Assembly: GCA_944320815.1 (NCBI GenBank)
Contig: CALUIZ010000021.1
Span: 1-57,310, forward strand
Length of the DNA stretch: 57,310 nt
Source: an uncultured Phocaeicola sp.
GTDB taxonomy: Bacteria > Bacteroidota > Bacteroidia > Bacteroidales > Bacteroidaceae
Direction of reading: 5' to 3'
The position numbers and the translations under genes are program-made. A model generated the notes under the pieces. That model was given only the letters and a program-made list of their open reading frames with translations, had not been told where the DNA came from and searched no databases. Below are positions 26,634-35,303 of this stretch, piece by piece. How positions within the stretch are numbered: the stretch's first letter is position 1; every line of letters begins with the position of its first letter.

Positions 26634-27611
26634 GTGTTTAGCGATATAACAAATAAGATAAGGCTTCTTTTCCGGAAGGACAGGGAGTCTTATCTTTGTT
26701 TTTACAGAATACTCGGATTCTATCCGAAAAACATCGAACTCTACAAACAGGCTCTTCTTCATAAATCTTCTTCCGTAAGAGTGCAGGGAGGACAGGTCAT
26801 CAACAATGAACGGCTGGAGTTTCTGGGCGATGCCATTCTGGATGCCATCGTGGCCGACATTGTTTACAAACACTTCGAAGGAAAGCGCGAAGGGTTCCTG
26901 ACCAACACACGCTCAAAGATAGTACAGCGGGAAACGCTGAACCGGATAGCTATGGAAATAGGTCTGGACAAACTGGTCAAATATACTGTCCGGCAGTCAG
27001 CACACAACTGTTACCTGGGCGGAAACGCTTTCGAAGCACTTATCGGGGCCATCTATCTGGACCGCGGATACCGCGTCTGCAAAAGATTCATGGAGCAACG
27101 CATCATCGCCAACTATCTGAATCTGGAAAAGGTGTCGCGCAAGGAAGTCAACTTCAAGTCGAAACTGATAGAATGGAGCCAAAAGAACAAGTTTGCAGTG
27201 AAGTTCAATCTGCTCGACCAGTCGGTAGACGAGGAACAGAACCCGGTCTTCAGCACCCAGATTTCTGTGGAAGACATCCCGGGAGGATACGGAAAAGGTT
27301 ATTCCAAAAAAGAGTCCCAGCAGGAAGCGGCGCATGAGACATTGAAAAAAATCAAGAGTGACCCTCTGTTCATCGACGCAATCTTTGCGGCAAAAGCCGA
27401 ACGCGAAAAAGCCGAAAAGGAGGAAACGGAAAAGACACTGCCGCATCCCGACGTTCCGAAGAATGACATTCCTGCGGAAACCCCGCCAGACATGCCGGAA
27501 AAGGCCGTACTGGAAGACAGTCTCTTCACGGAAAAGTATGACGACAAGGAACATATCATCGCCGAAGCGGAAGAGGCTGCATTCATGGAAATGGAAACGA
27601 AACAGAACTGA
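26634..27611 (+). CDS. rnc: Ribonuclease III
   Basis: Double-strand-specific endoribonuclease for rRNA processing and RNA decay. The 325-residue protein has the catalytic signature NERLEFLGDAILD at residues 58-70 and a double-stranded RNA-binding domain at about 168-245 (NPVFSTQISVEDIPGGYGKG, KKESQQEAAHETLKKI). The start is taken as the GTG at 26634, three bases after the fabF stop, because no ATG upstream of the conserved region is available. The last 75 or so residues form an unusual charged tail (EREKAEKEETEKT... with many Glu and Pro) not present in short RNase III proteins. Confidence 0.95.
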   Translation: MFSDITNKIRLLFRKDRESYLCFYRILGFYPKNIELYKQALLHKSSSVRVQGGQVINNERLEFLGDAILDAIVADIVYKHFEGKREGFLTNTRSKIVQRETLNRIAMEIGLDKLVKYTVRQSAHNCYLGGNAFEALIGAIYLDRGYRVCKRFMEQRIIANYLNLEKVSRKEVNFKSKLIEWSQKNKFAVKFNLLDQSVDEEQNPVFSTQISVEDIPGGYGKGYSKKESQQEAAHETLKKIKSDPLFIDAIFAAKAEREKAEKEETEKTLPHPDVPKNDIPAETPPDMPEKAVLEDSLFTEKYDDKEHIIAEAEEAAFMEMETKQN

Positions 27612-27662
27612 ACCCTGAAAAGAGACAAATCCAACATTTAAAATCTTTACTCAACACACGCA

Positions 27663-28688
27663 ATGAAAAAATTTATCCTTTATTTTCTTCTTTTTTTCCT
27701 GAATCTTCCGGCACAGGCCGGAGAAACATTCACCGTCCTGCAATGGAACATCTGGCAGGAAGGAACAAAGGTTCCGGGCGGCTATAAGGCCGTAGTGGAC
27801 GAGATTGTCCGTCTGAAACCGGATTTCGTGACCTTCAGTGAGGTGAGGAACTACAACAACACTCGTTTCTGCGACCGGATTGTCACTTCGCTCAGGGAAA
27901 AGGGAGAGACATATTATTCCTTTTATTCCGACGACACCGGCCTGCTCAGCAGATACCCGATTACAGACTCTACGGTGGTTTATCCTTTGCACGATGACCA
28001 TGGCACCATACACCGGATGCTGACAGACATCCACGGACAGAAGATTGCGGTCTATACAGCGCATCTGGATTATCTGAGCGACGCTTACTACAATGTGAGG
28101 GGATATGATGGTTCCACGTGGAAAGAAATTCCCAGACCGGAAAGCATTGCGGAGGTGCTGGCCATAAACGATGCCTCTTTCCGTGACGACGCAATCAGAA
28201 GTTTCATCAAGACTGCACAGAAAGATATAGCGGACGGAACGCTGGTCGTGTTGGGCGGTGACTTCAACGAGCCTTCACATCTGGACTGGACGAGAGAGAC
28301 AAAGGACCTTTACGACCATAACGGGATGATTATCCCGTGGACCGTTCCTCTCCTGCTTGACAATGCAGGTTTTGTGGATGCCTACCGCACGAAATATCCG
28401 GATGTGCTCGACTATCCCGGCTTCACTTTTCCGGCCGACAATCCGCTGATAGAAGTGAACCGTCTCACATGGGCTCCCAAATCGGACGAACGCGACCGGA
28501 TAGACTATGTGTTCTATTACCCCGACCGCAGACTGAAGCTGGTCGATGCAGTGATTTTCGGTCCGAAAGGAAGTATCATGAAATCAAAAAGAATCGTGGA
28601 AACCTCGCATGACCGCTTCATGGAGCCGATGGGTGTATGGCCCACCGACCACAAAGGTGTACTGGTTACGTTTGAACTGACGAAATGA
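27663..28688 (+). CDS. Secreted endonuclease/exonuclease/phosphatase-family hydrolase
   Basis: A metal-dependent phosphoesterase-fold enzyme. The 341-residue protein has a signal peptide (MKKFILYFLLFFLNLPAQAG). EEP motifs follow: VLQWNIW (Asn), VTFSEVRN (Glu), VLGGDFNEPSHLDW (Asp, Asn) and TDHKGVLVTFEL (Asp, His) at the C-terminus. All expected active-site residues appear present. Substrate is unknown: nucleic acid, phospholipid head groups or sugar phosphates are possible. It follows rnc after 51 bp and may or may not belong to that operon. Confidence 0.88.
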   Translation: MKKFILYFLLFFLNLPAQAGETFTVLQWNIWQEGTKVPGGYKAVVDEIVRLKPDFVTFSEVRNYNNTRFCDRIVTSLREKGETYYSFYSDDTGLLSRYPITDSTVVYPLHDDHGTIHRMLTDIHGQKIAVYTAHLDYLSDAYYNVRGYDGSTWKEIPRPESIAEVLAINDASFRDDAIRSFIKTAQKDIADGTLVVLGGDFNEPSHLDWTRETKDLYDHNGMIIPWTVPLLLDNAGFVDAYRTKYPDVLDYPGFTFPADNPLIEVNRLTWAPKSDERDRIDYVFYYPDRRLKLVDAVIFGPKGSIMKSKRIVETSHDRFMEPMGVWPTDHKGVLVTFELTK

Positions 28689-28809
28689 AAGGAGAAAGCA
28701 TAAGGAAGACAGGTTCTGCTCTCCGGCTGTTTTGTCTGATGGCGATTGTCTCTCTTTCTGCCGCATAAAATACTTCTCCATGTCTTTGGCCTCTGCGTTT
28801 AATTCCATT

Positions 28810-29805
28810 TTAATACTCCACGTGGTCTCCATAAGTCTCCTCGATATGGTCAAGGATGCGGTTCAGTTCCTCCAGTGTTTCGGCACGGAGCATGGCGATG
28901 CGCGTTTCACGGAAGTGGGAAATTCCTTTGAAAAGCGGTGATGCAGCCAAATGGCGGCGCACGTGGAGAATTCCCCTGCGCTCGTCGAGCAGATTCACAC
29001 TGTCCAGCACTTCACGGCGCAGCACGTCCATCCTCCATTTAAAGGAGAGAGAGGGAAGTTCCTCGCCCGTTTCCAGATAATGTTTCACTTCCTTGAATAT
29101 CCAGGGACGGCCGAAGCTGGCGCGACCTATCATCACGGCATCCACCCCGTAACGGTCGAAACATTCCTTGGCACGCTGGGGGGTGGTGATGTCACCGTTC
29201 CCGATAATGGGAATGCGTATCCTCGGATTCTTCTTCACCTCACCGATGAGAGTCCAGTCGGCTTCGCCAGTGTACATCTGTGCCCGTGTGCGTCCGTGGA
29301 TAGTAAGAGCCTCGATGCCGCAGTCCTGCAACTGTTCGGCAAGGTCGACAATGATTTTATGGTTCTCGTCCCAACCCAAGCGGGTTTTTACTGTGACCGG
29401 AATCTTTACAGCATTCACCACCGCACGAGTGATTTCCAGCATCTTCGGCACATTTTGGAGCATCCCTGCTCCGGCACCCTTCCCCGCCACTTTCTTTACA
29501 GGACATCCGAAGTTCAGGTCAAGGATATCCGGGTGAGCTTCCTCCACGATACGTGCAGCCTCTACCATCGTGTCCGTATCTTTTCCATAAATCTGAATCG
29601 CCACAGGACGTTCCTTTTCGCTTATGTTCAGTTTCACCACGGTTTTTCCTACCGAGCGAATCAGTGCGTCGCTCGATACGAACTCCGTATATACCATGTC
29701 GGCTCCGAACTCCTTGCAGAGCAAGCGGAAAGCAGGGTCGGTCACGTCTTCCATGGGTGCAAGCACCACAGGTCTTTCTCCTAAATCAATGTTTCGTATG
29801 TTCAT
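28810..29805 (-). CDS. dusB: tRNA-dihydrouridine synthase
   Basis: FMN-dependent enzyme reducing uridine to dihydrouridine in tRNA D loops. The 331-residue protein starts MNIRNIDLGERPVVLAPMEDVTD, has the catalytic cysteine Cys101 in NFGCPVKKVAGKGAGAGML, and TIHGRTRAQMY and IPIIGNGDI for FMN binding. It overlaps the HxlR regulator gene by 4 bp and follows it, so both share one transcript. I favour DusB over DusA/C from the motif spacing and length. Confidence 0.93.
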   Translation of the reverse strand: MNIRNIDLGERPVVLAPMEDVTDPAFRLLCKEFGADMVYTEFVSSDALIRSVGKTVVKLNISEKERPVAIQIYGKDTDTMVEAARIVEEAHPDILDLNFGCPVKKVAGKGAGAGMLQNVPKMLEITRAVVNAVKIPVTVKTRLGWDENHKIIVDLAEQLQDCGIEALTIHGRTRAQMYTGEADWTLIGEVKKNPRIRIPIIGNGDITTPQRAKECFDRYGVDAVMIGRASFGRPWIFKEVKHYLETGEELPSLSFKWRMDVLRREVLDSVNLLDERRGILHVRRHLAASPLFKGISHFRETRIAMLRAETLEELNRILDHIEETYGDHVEY

Positions 29806-30176
29806 GCGCGGGATGTCTTTTTACGGTCGTTCATGATTGCGTCTTTGTTCTCTAATGCCCATTCTATCAGTCCGTTGATATGCGGAATCAGGGAATGGGC
29901 GCGGGATGTCAATGTATATTCCACACGAGGCGGCACTTCGGGATAGACCGTACGGGTCAAGTAGCCGTCCTCTTCCAATGTGCGGAGAGTTACGGTCAGC
30001 ATCTTTTGCGAGATGTCGGGTATCTTGCGCTGAAGTTCCTTGAAGCGCATCTTTTCTTTTTCAGATCTGTCAAGTGTATAAATCACCAAAAGCGACCACT
30101 TGTCACTAATCCGTGCCAGAATATTCCGTATCGGACAATCGGGAAACAGCGTGCTTTCTATCGTAGTTCTATCCAT
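29802..30176 (-). CDS. HxlR-family transcriptional regulator
   Basis: A 124-residue winged-helix regulator starting MDRTTIES (ATG at 30176). The family hallmark CPIRNILARISDKWSLLVIYTL begins at Cys14, the cysteine often used for redox or electrophile sensing in this family. It ends with the predicted helix IPHINGLIEWALEN. It is divergent from the metallo-beta-lactamase-fold gene at 30416, its probable target. Its own promoter is at 30206-30237 (TTTG, 20 bp, TACTTTTG, minus). An earlier in-frame ATG at 30236 lies upstream of the likely transcription start and is rejected. Confidence 0.9.
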   Translation of the reverse strand: MDRTTIESTLFPDCPIRNILARISDKWSLLVIYTLDRSEKEKMRFKELQRKIPDISQKMLTVTLRTLEEDGYLTRTVYPEVPPRVEYTLTSRAHSLIPHINGLIEWALENKDAIMNDRKKTSRA

Positions 30177-30205
30177 GATGTTTGATGGAAGTCTAATTCG
30201 CTCTA

Positions 30206-30237
30206 CAAAAGTAAGCAAAGTTCTTTTGAATAGCAAA
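30206..30237 (-). promoter_or_regulatory. Promoter of hxlR-dusB
   Basis: Minus strand TTTG (30234-30237), 20 bp, TACTTTTG (30206-30213). Confidence 0.6.
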
Positions 30238-30290
30238 CAACTTTTTTCAAAAATATTTTCGTCTGTAATTCGCTTATATCCAACAATAGT

Positions 30291-30329
30291 TACTTTTGCG
30301 TAAGTATCTGATTTTCAAGTATCTACTTG
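30291..30329 (+). promoter_or_regulatory. Promoter and candidate HxlR operator of the MBL-fold gene
   Basis: TACTTTTG at 30291-30298 is a -7 box. Just downstream lies the palindrome CAAGTATCTACTTG at 30316-30329 (6-bp arms, 2-bp centre). AAGTATCT also occurs at 30302-30309 and 30317-30324, 15 bp apart. The site lies at or just after the expected transcription start, a good place for a repressor. Confidence 0.5.
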
Positions 30330-30415
30330 TAAGAATGGAGAATTCTCCCCAACTTTGCATGCAAAAGAAGATAACATACTAGTAAATCACTCAAGAACAA
30401 GAAACAATTACAGCT

Positions 30416-31201
30416 ATGGCACAGACTAAAGGACGTTTCGAGGTGTATGACCTCGACAATTGCAAACTGCATGTGTATTACACCAACGATGTAATGGCAG
30501 ACGCAAGCTACATCGTTGAAGGTAAAGATTCCATTGTCACGATGGAGTATCCGTTGTTCAAGGAGAATGTGGCAGAGTTTAACGGCTATATTGACAAGAT
30601 AGGCAAGCCCATCGAAAAAATCATTTCCGATTATCATGTAGGAGGAACGGGTAATCATGCCCAGGTAATGGCAGAGGGTATGAAGGCATTCTCTGAAGGT
30701 CCTGTATATGGAGGCATGATGAAAAGTTTTGAACAGATGTGGGGTGATTCAATGACCGAAATGCCTACGGGCGAAGTATCAGAAGTCGCTTTCGGGACAA
30801 CGCAGACTTGGGCGGGCGTGACGTTCGAGTTCCGTCATGGAGCAAGTTCAGATTTCCCTGCGGCAAGCGTTCTGATAGACGGGAAGGCATATTATACGCA
30901 CTGGACTCCGGCAAAGGCGCATATCAGCCACTTGCAGGTATCGTCTCCGGCTGGCATTGATGCAGAAATCGCTGAGGCGGAAAACTCGCTGGCATCGGGA
31001 GCGGAACTGTTCATTGGCGGACATGGCGGCGCGGCAAGACGGGATGCGGTAGAGTTTAAAATCGCTTATTTGAAGAAGATGAAAGAACTGTTCAATGCAA
31101 ACCCGACGGCACAAGCTTTCGTGGATGCCATGAAGAAAGCCTATCCCGGTCTGCCCGGAGAAGCCGGACTGGAAGAGTTGGGCAAGGCTTTATATAAATA
31201 A
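30416..31201 (+). CDS. Metallo-beta-lactamase-fold protein lacking most metal ligands
   Basis: A 261-residue cytoplasmic protein starting MAQTKGRFEVYDLDN. The overall pattern is that of the MBL superfamily, but the metal-binding segment that should read HxHxDH is SDYHVGGTGNH around residues 71-81, so only His74 of the first cluster is kept. A GGHGG segment in the second half resembles a later conserved loop. It may therefore be a non-classical or inactive member. It is divergent from the HxlR regulator and has a candidate operator in its promoter, so it is probably induced by oxidants or electrophiles (inference). Confidence 0.75.
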   Translation: MAQTKGRFEVYDLDNCKLHVYYTNDVMADASYIVEGKDSIVTMEYPLFKENVAEFNGYIDKIGKPIEKIISDYHVGGTGNHAQVMAEGMKAFSEGPVYGGMMKSFEQMWGDSMTEMPTGEVSEVAFGTTQTWAGVTFEFRHGASSDFPAASVLIDGKAYYTHWTPAKAHISHLQVSSPAGIDAEIAEAENSLASGAELFIGGHGGAARRDAVEFKIAYLKKMKELFNANPTAQAFVDAMKKAYPGLPGEAGLEELGKALYK

Positions 31202-31280
31202 CCTCTTCTTTTGCTCCCTCCTCTTTATGCTCCGACAGGGGATAAGCCACAGGAAATGTACGTATTCGCTGGAAATTCAT

Positions 31281-31288
31281 TACCTTTG
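31281..31288 (+). promoter_or_regulatory. -7 box of the U32 gene
   Basis: TACCTTTG, 21 bp before the ATG at 31310. Its position decides the start codon: the upstream ATG at about 31256 lies before it. Confidence 0.6.
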
Positions 31289-31309
31289 CAGCCTAAATCA
31301 GCAAAAGAA

Positions 31310-32572
31310 ATGAATTATTCAATCAAAGATTTTGAGATAATGGCTCCGGTGGGTTCGCGCGAGTCGCTGGCCGCCGCCCTTCATGCAGGAGCCGACTCCA
31401 TCTATTTCGGTATCGAAAGCCTGAACATGCGCGCGCGTTCGGCCAGCACGTTCACCATTGATGACTTGCGTGAAATTGCACAGATCTGTGAAGAGCACGG
31501 AGTAAAAAGTTATCTGACCATCAACACCATCATCTATGATGAGGACCTCGAGCTGATGCGCAGGATTGTGGACGCAGCCAAGGAGGCCGGTATCAGTGCC
31601 GTCATTGCGGCGGATGTGGCGGTAATGGACTACTGTAACCGGGTGGGACAGGAAGTGCATCTTTCCACTCAGTTGAACATCAGCAACGTGGAAGCTCTGA
31701 AGTTCTATTCCCGCTTTGCAGATGTGGTGGTACTGGCGCGTGAACTGAACCTGAAGCAGGTGCGCAAGATATACGATGCTATCCAGGAGCAGCAGATCAA
31801 AGGACCGATGGGCGAACTGGTGCGTATCGAAATGTTCTGCCACGGAGCCTTGTGCATGGCGGTGTCGGGCAAATGTTACCTGAGTCTGAACGAGTTGAAC
31901 GCTTCGGCCAACCGGGGTGCCTGCATGCAAGTGTGCCGCCGTTCCTATATCGTGAAGGACAAGGAAAGTGACATCGAGCTGGAGGTGGACAACAAATACA
32001 TCATGTCTCCCAAGGACCTGAAGACCATTCATTTCATGGATGAAATGATTGAAGCCGGAGTACGTGTGTTCAAGATTGAAGGCCGTGCCCGCGGACCTGA
32101 GTATGTGAAAACGGTAGTGGAATGCTATAAGGAAGCCATCCAATCGTATATTGACGGCACCTTCACAGAGGAGAAAGTGAAGGATTGGGACGAGCGGCTC
32201 AAGACCGTGTTCAACCGCGGCTTCTGGAACGGATACTATCTGGGCCAGCGGCTGGGCGAATGGAGCAAGAACTATGGTTCGGAAGCCACTGAAAAGAAAG
32301 TGTATGCGGGGAAAGGAATCAAGTATTTCTCCAATATCGGTGTGGCGGAGTTTCTTATCGAAGCCGCCGAAATAAAGGTGGGCGACAAGCTGCTGATTAC
32401 AGGCCCCACTACGGGGGCGATGTATGTGACACTCGAAGAGGCCCGTGTCGACCTGAAGCCTGTGGACGTAGTGAAAAAGGGGGTACACGTCTCCTTCAAG
32501 GTACCCGGACGCATCCGTCCCAGCGACAAGCTCTACCGCATGGTTCCTTCCGAGGAGCTGAAGAAGAAATGA
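31310..32572 (+). CDS. Peptidase U32-family protein (TrhP/YegQ-like)
   Basis: A 420-residue protein starting MNYSIKDFEIMAPVGSRESLAAA. It shows the U32 core EMFCHGALCMAVSGKCYLS and NRGACMQVCRR, four cysteines that bind an iron-sulfur cluster in the RNA-hydroxylation members of this family. FKIEGRARGPEYVKTVV follows. E. coli YegQ/TrhP takes part in making 5-hydroxyuridine in tRNA, and that is the most likely role here. The start is set by the -7 box at 31281. The gene ends before the hairpin at 32621-32688. Confidence 0.88.
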   Translation: MNYSIKDFEIMAPVGSRESLAAALHAGADSIYFGIESLNMRARSASTFTIDDLREIAQICEEHGVKSYLTINTIIYDEDLELMRRIVDAAKEAGISAVIAADVAVMDYCNRVGQEVHLSTQLNISNVEALKFYSRFADVVVLARELNLKQVRKIYDAIQEQQIKGPMGELVRIEMFCHGALCMAVSGKCYLSLNELNASANRGACMQVCRRSYIVKDKESDIELEVDNKYIMSPKDLKTIHFMDEMIEAGVRVFKIEGRARGPEYVKTVVECYKEAIQSYIDGTFTEEKVKDWDERLKTVFNRGFWNGYYLGQRLGEWSKNYGSEATEKKVYAGKGIKYFSNIGVAEFLIEAAEIKVGDKLLITGPTTGAMYVTLEEARVDLKPVDVVKKGVHVSFKVPGRIRPSDKLYRMVPSEELKKK

Positions 32573-32620
32573 CAGCCAGAAACAATGAGAGCGTGCCGTA
32601 ACTGAAAGTGCGGACACACT

Positions 32621-32688
32621 GCAACGCGGAGGTGCGGAGCCTTTATCTTGTGAACTGACAAAATAAAGACTCCGCACCTCCGCGTTGC
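32621..32688. terminator. Long hairpin at convergent gene ends
   Basis: Arms 32621-32639 and 32670-32688 (19 perfect pairs, GCAACGCGGAGGTGCGGAG) plus an inner CTTTAT/ATAAAG stem (32641-32646, 32663-32668). No T-tract follows on either side. It lies between the U32 gene and the convergent small orphan and is related in sequence to the hairpin at 10719. Confidence 0.7.
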
Positions 32689-32723
32689 TTATGATGACTT
32701 GTTCAGGCCTTGCCCGTCATTCC

Positions 32724-33011
32724 TCACTTCAGGTTCTTGGTAAACACATTCAGTGTCACATAATCGGCAGGAATCAGTCGGGATGCATCGTCCGCAAACT
32801 CTTCGCATGCAACCTTGATGTTCTCCATGTCTTCATTTTCCTTTGTCTTTACATACGCAAAGAACAGATTCGCTTCCTTTTCCTTCAAGTCCGTGAAGAC
32901 AATGTTCTTGTACCTTTCGTTGTACATCTGCACCAGTGCATCAAGTCTAGCCCAGAACTGGATGATGTAGGCATCCTGTACGCTTGCCGTTAAAAACAAT
33001 GTTTTTTCCAT
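32724..33011 (-). CDS. Small hypothetical protein
   Basis: A 95-residue protein starting MEKTLFLTASVQDAYIIQFWARLDAL (ATG at 33011). I do not recognise the family. It is soluble, without signal peptide or membrane segment, and looks mainly helical, with many acidic residues. The arrangement with its own short intergenic spaces on both sides suggests a monocistronic gene. Frame and composition look coding (no stops, normal third-base pattern), but there is no function to assign. Confidence 0.6.
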   Translation of the reverse strand: MEKTLFLTASVQDAYIIQFWARLDALVQMYNERYKNIVFTDLKEKEANLFFAYVKTKENEDMENIKVACEEFADDASRLIPADYVTLNVFTKNLK

Positions 33012-33159
33012 ATCAGAGATTCTTTTTTCTTCATACAAAGAAAAGAAAAATATGGATATGCTCTTTCGCTTTTAATGATTTGTAATGCTTTTAGGATTGT
33101 TTAGTCATTGGCGGCCAACTGTATCGGGCCGTTTCTGACTGCCTCTTCAAAGAGAAATG

Positions 33160-33190
33160 TTGCGCAAACGACAAAAATATCCTTTCTTTG
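33160..33190 (+). promoter_or_regulatory. Promoter of the BtuB-like receptor
   Basis: TTG (33160-33162), 20 bp, TTTCTTTG (33183-33190). About 30 nt leader to the ATG at 33223. Confidence 0.45.
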
Positions 33191-33222
33191 CGCCGTATTT
33201 ATTCACTCTATTTTATCTACAA

Positions 33223-35277
33223 ATGAAAAAAGAAAACTTTAAGAGACGCAGTTGTGCTGTACGCTTCAAGCACTTCTCCCACCGTCCTTATGCGGTTTTC
33301 ATGAGTCTGAAGAAGGAAATCACCATCGGTGTGCTGCCGGTGGCGATGCTGGCATTCGCCAATGTCGATTCCGTTTCGGCGCAGACTGAAAACCACAGGA
33401 GGGAACAGCTCTACGAGCTGGAGGAGGTGGAAGTGACCGGCACGCGCGTTCCGATGACCGTCGGTCAGGCGGCGCGGATGGTGACTGTGCTCGACCGTGA
33501 CGACATTGCCGCGGTTCCCGCACAAAGTGTGAACGACTTGTTGAAGTATGCCGTTGGAGTGGATGTCCGCCAACGGGGCGACATGGGAGTACAGACGGAC
33601 ATCAGCATCAGAGGGGGGACGTTCGACCAAATCACCATTCTCCTGAACGGAATCAACATCTGCAACCCCCAGACCGGCCACAATGCGGCCGATTTTCCCG
33701 TAGACATCAGTGAAATTGAACGGATTGAAGTGCTTGAAGGACCGGCAGGACGCGTGTACGGCACATCATCGCTGGTCGGAGCAATCAATATCGTGATCCG
33801 TCCGGACCCGCATGGCGGCGCAGAACTTCATGCCGGAAGCGGCTCGTATGGCTTCTTCAGCGGAGGAGGACACGTGAGTCTGGCGAAAGGCGCGTCCGGC
33901 AACCAGATTTCCGGAAGCTTCAGCAGAAGCGACGGATTCAGCAGAAACGGGGCCGGACGGCTGAACGGTGACTTCAAACAGGGAAAGGTCTTCTATCAGG
34001 GAAGATATGCCTACGAATCGGCTGATGTACAGTGGCATGCCGGATTCACCCAAAAGGATTATGGAGCCAACACTTTCTACAGCGCGAAATACGACGACCA
34101 GTTTGAGCATACACGCAGGTATCTCGCTGCCGTACAGGCGGAAACCAAGGGAGAAACTTACCAGTTCAGGCCTTCCGTCTACTGGAACCGTTCGGAGGAC
34201 CGTTTTGAACTGGTCCGCGGCCGTCCGGAGAAGGTGCCTTTCAATCATCACCGGACGGATGTCTACGGATTGAATCTGAACAACACACTGAAGACATTTC
34301 TGGGAAAGACGGCTTTCGGAGCCGAGTTCCGCAACGAAGGGGTGGTCAGCACCACTTTGGGAGACCCTCTCCGCTTTCCCAGACCGGCCCCCGGCGGAGG
34401 AGAATATACGGTCGGACTGAACCGCACAAACCTGAGCTTTCATCTGGAACACAACGTCCTGCTGAAAAGATTCACGCTTTCCGCGGGCGTGATAGCCGTG
34501 AAGAACACCGGCAACGAAATGGGATTCCGCTTCTATCCCGGCGCGGACGCAAGCTGGCAGTTCGCACGCGACTGGAAACTGTATGCTTCGTTCAACACGT
34601 CGCTGCGGATGCCTACCTTTACCGAACTTTATTATTCGGTGGAAGGATACAAGGCCGACAAATACCTGAAACCGGAAGAGATGAAGGCTTACGAAGCGGG
34701 ACTGAAATACCTCACACCGGCCATACGCGGAACGGTAAGCATCTATCACTATCGCGGCACGAATCTGATAGACTGGATAAAGGACTTGTCGGAGGGGGCG
34801 GACGCTCCCTGGCAGTCGGTCAACCATACAAAGGTGAACACGACGGGAGTTGAAACCTCCCTGAACATCGACTTCGACGAGCTGCTGCACCGACGCTCAT
34901 GGGTGCGCGACCTGAAACTCTCTTATGCATACATCAATCAGGACAAGGAAAGCGGACGGAACGTCCAGTCAAGATATGCGCTGGAGTATCTTCGTCACAA
35001 GGTGGTGGCCCAGACCAGTCTCCGCGTCTGGAACAGACTGAACCTTCATGTCTCTTACCGCTGGCAGGAGCGCACGGGAAACTATGAGCAGAACGGAGCG
35101 ATGAGACCTTATGAGCCTTATTCGCTGCTCGATGCACGTCTTTCGTGGGACATGCCTTCCTGCCGCCTGTATGCGGAAGCCAACAACATACTGGACAAGA
35201 CGTATTATGACTACGGCAATATCCCCCAGCCCGGCATCTGGATACGGGCCGGCGCTGCATGGCGGATAAAATGGTGA
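33223..35277 (+). CDS. TonB-dependent outer-membrane receptor (BtuB-like)
   Basis: A 684-residue receptor with a long N-terminal leader ending FANVDSVSAQ. The plug domain (LEEVEVTGTRVPM, VNDLLKYAVGVDVRQRG, DISIRGGTFDQITILLNG, IERIEVLEGPAGRVYG) comes next, then a 22-strand-type barrel that ends in W. It has no carboxypeptidase-like N-terminal repeat, unlike SusC. The leader wording (MSLKKEITIGVLPVAML) is one I associate with Bacteroides cobalamin receptors, but no cobalamin riboswitch or partner lipoprotein is visible next to it, so the ligand is open. I start at 33223 rather than 33157 because 33157 precedes the promoter boxes. Confidence 0.85.
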   Translation: MKKENFKRRSCAVRFKHFSHRPYAVFMSLKKEITIGVLPVAMLAFANVDSVSAQTENHRREQLYELEEVEVTGTRVPMTVGQAARMVTVLDRDDIAAVPAQSVNDLLKYAVGVDVRQRGDMGVQTDISIRGGTFDQITILLNGINICNPQTGHNAADFPVDISEIERIEVLEGPAGRVYGTSSLVGAINIVIRPDPHGGAELHAGSGSYGFFSGGGHVSLAKGASGNQISGSFSRSDGFSRNGAGRLNGDFKQGKVFYQGRYAYESADVQWHAGFTQKDYGANTFYSAKYDDQFEHTRRYLAAVQAETKGETYQFRPSVYWNRSEDRFELVRGRPEKVPFNHHRTDVYGLNLNNTLKTFLGKTAFGAEFRNEGVVSTTLGDPLRFPRPAPGGGEYTVGLNRTNLSFHLEHNVLLKRFTLSAGVIAVKNTGNEMGFRFYPGADASWQFARDWKLYASFNTSLRMPTFTELYYSVEGYKADKYLKPEEMKAYEAGLKYLTPAIRGTVSIYHYRGTNLIDWIKDLSEGADAPWQSVNHTKVNTTGVETSLNIDFDELLHRRSWVRDLKLSYAYINQDKESGRNVQSRYALEYLRHKVVAQTSLRVWNRLNLHVSYRWQERTGNYEQNGAMRPYEPYSLLDARLSWDMPSCRLYAEANNILDKTYYDYGNIPQPGIWIRAGAAWRIKW

Positions 35278-35303
35278 CGCCTCCGCCATCCCCATAAAAA
35301 AAC

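Noticed and set aside
31319..32677. 452-codon minus-strand reading frame opposite the U32 gene
   Set aside because: The plus-strand U32 protein is clearly recognised over the same DNA; the antisense product has a His-rich, shadow-like composition and no family.
33040..33160. Cobalamin riboswitch upstream of the BtuB-like receptor
   Set aside because: I looked for the conserved B12-box text and a long structured leader and found neither; the leader is only about 30 nt from the likely promoter.
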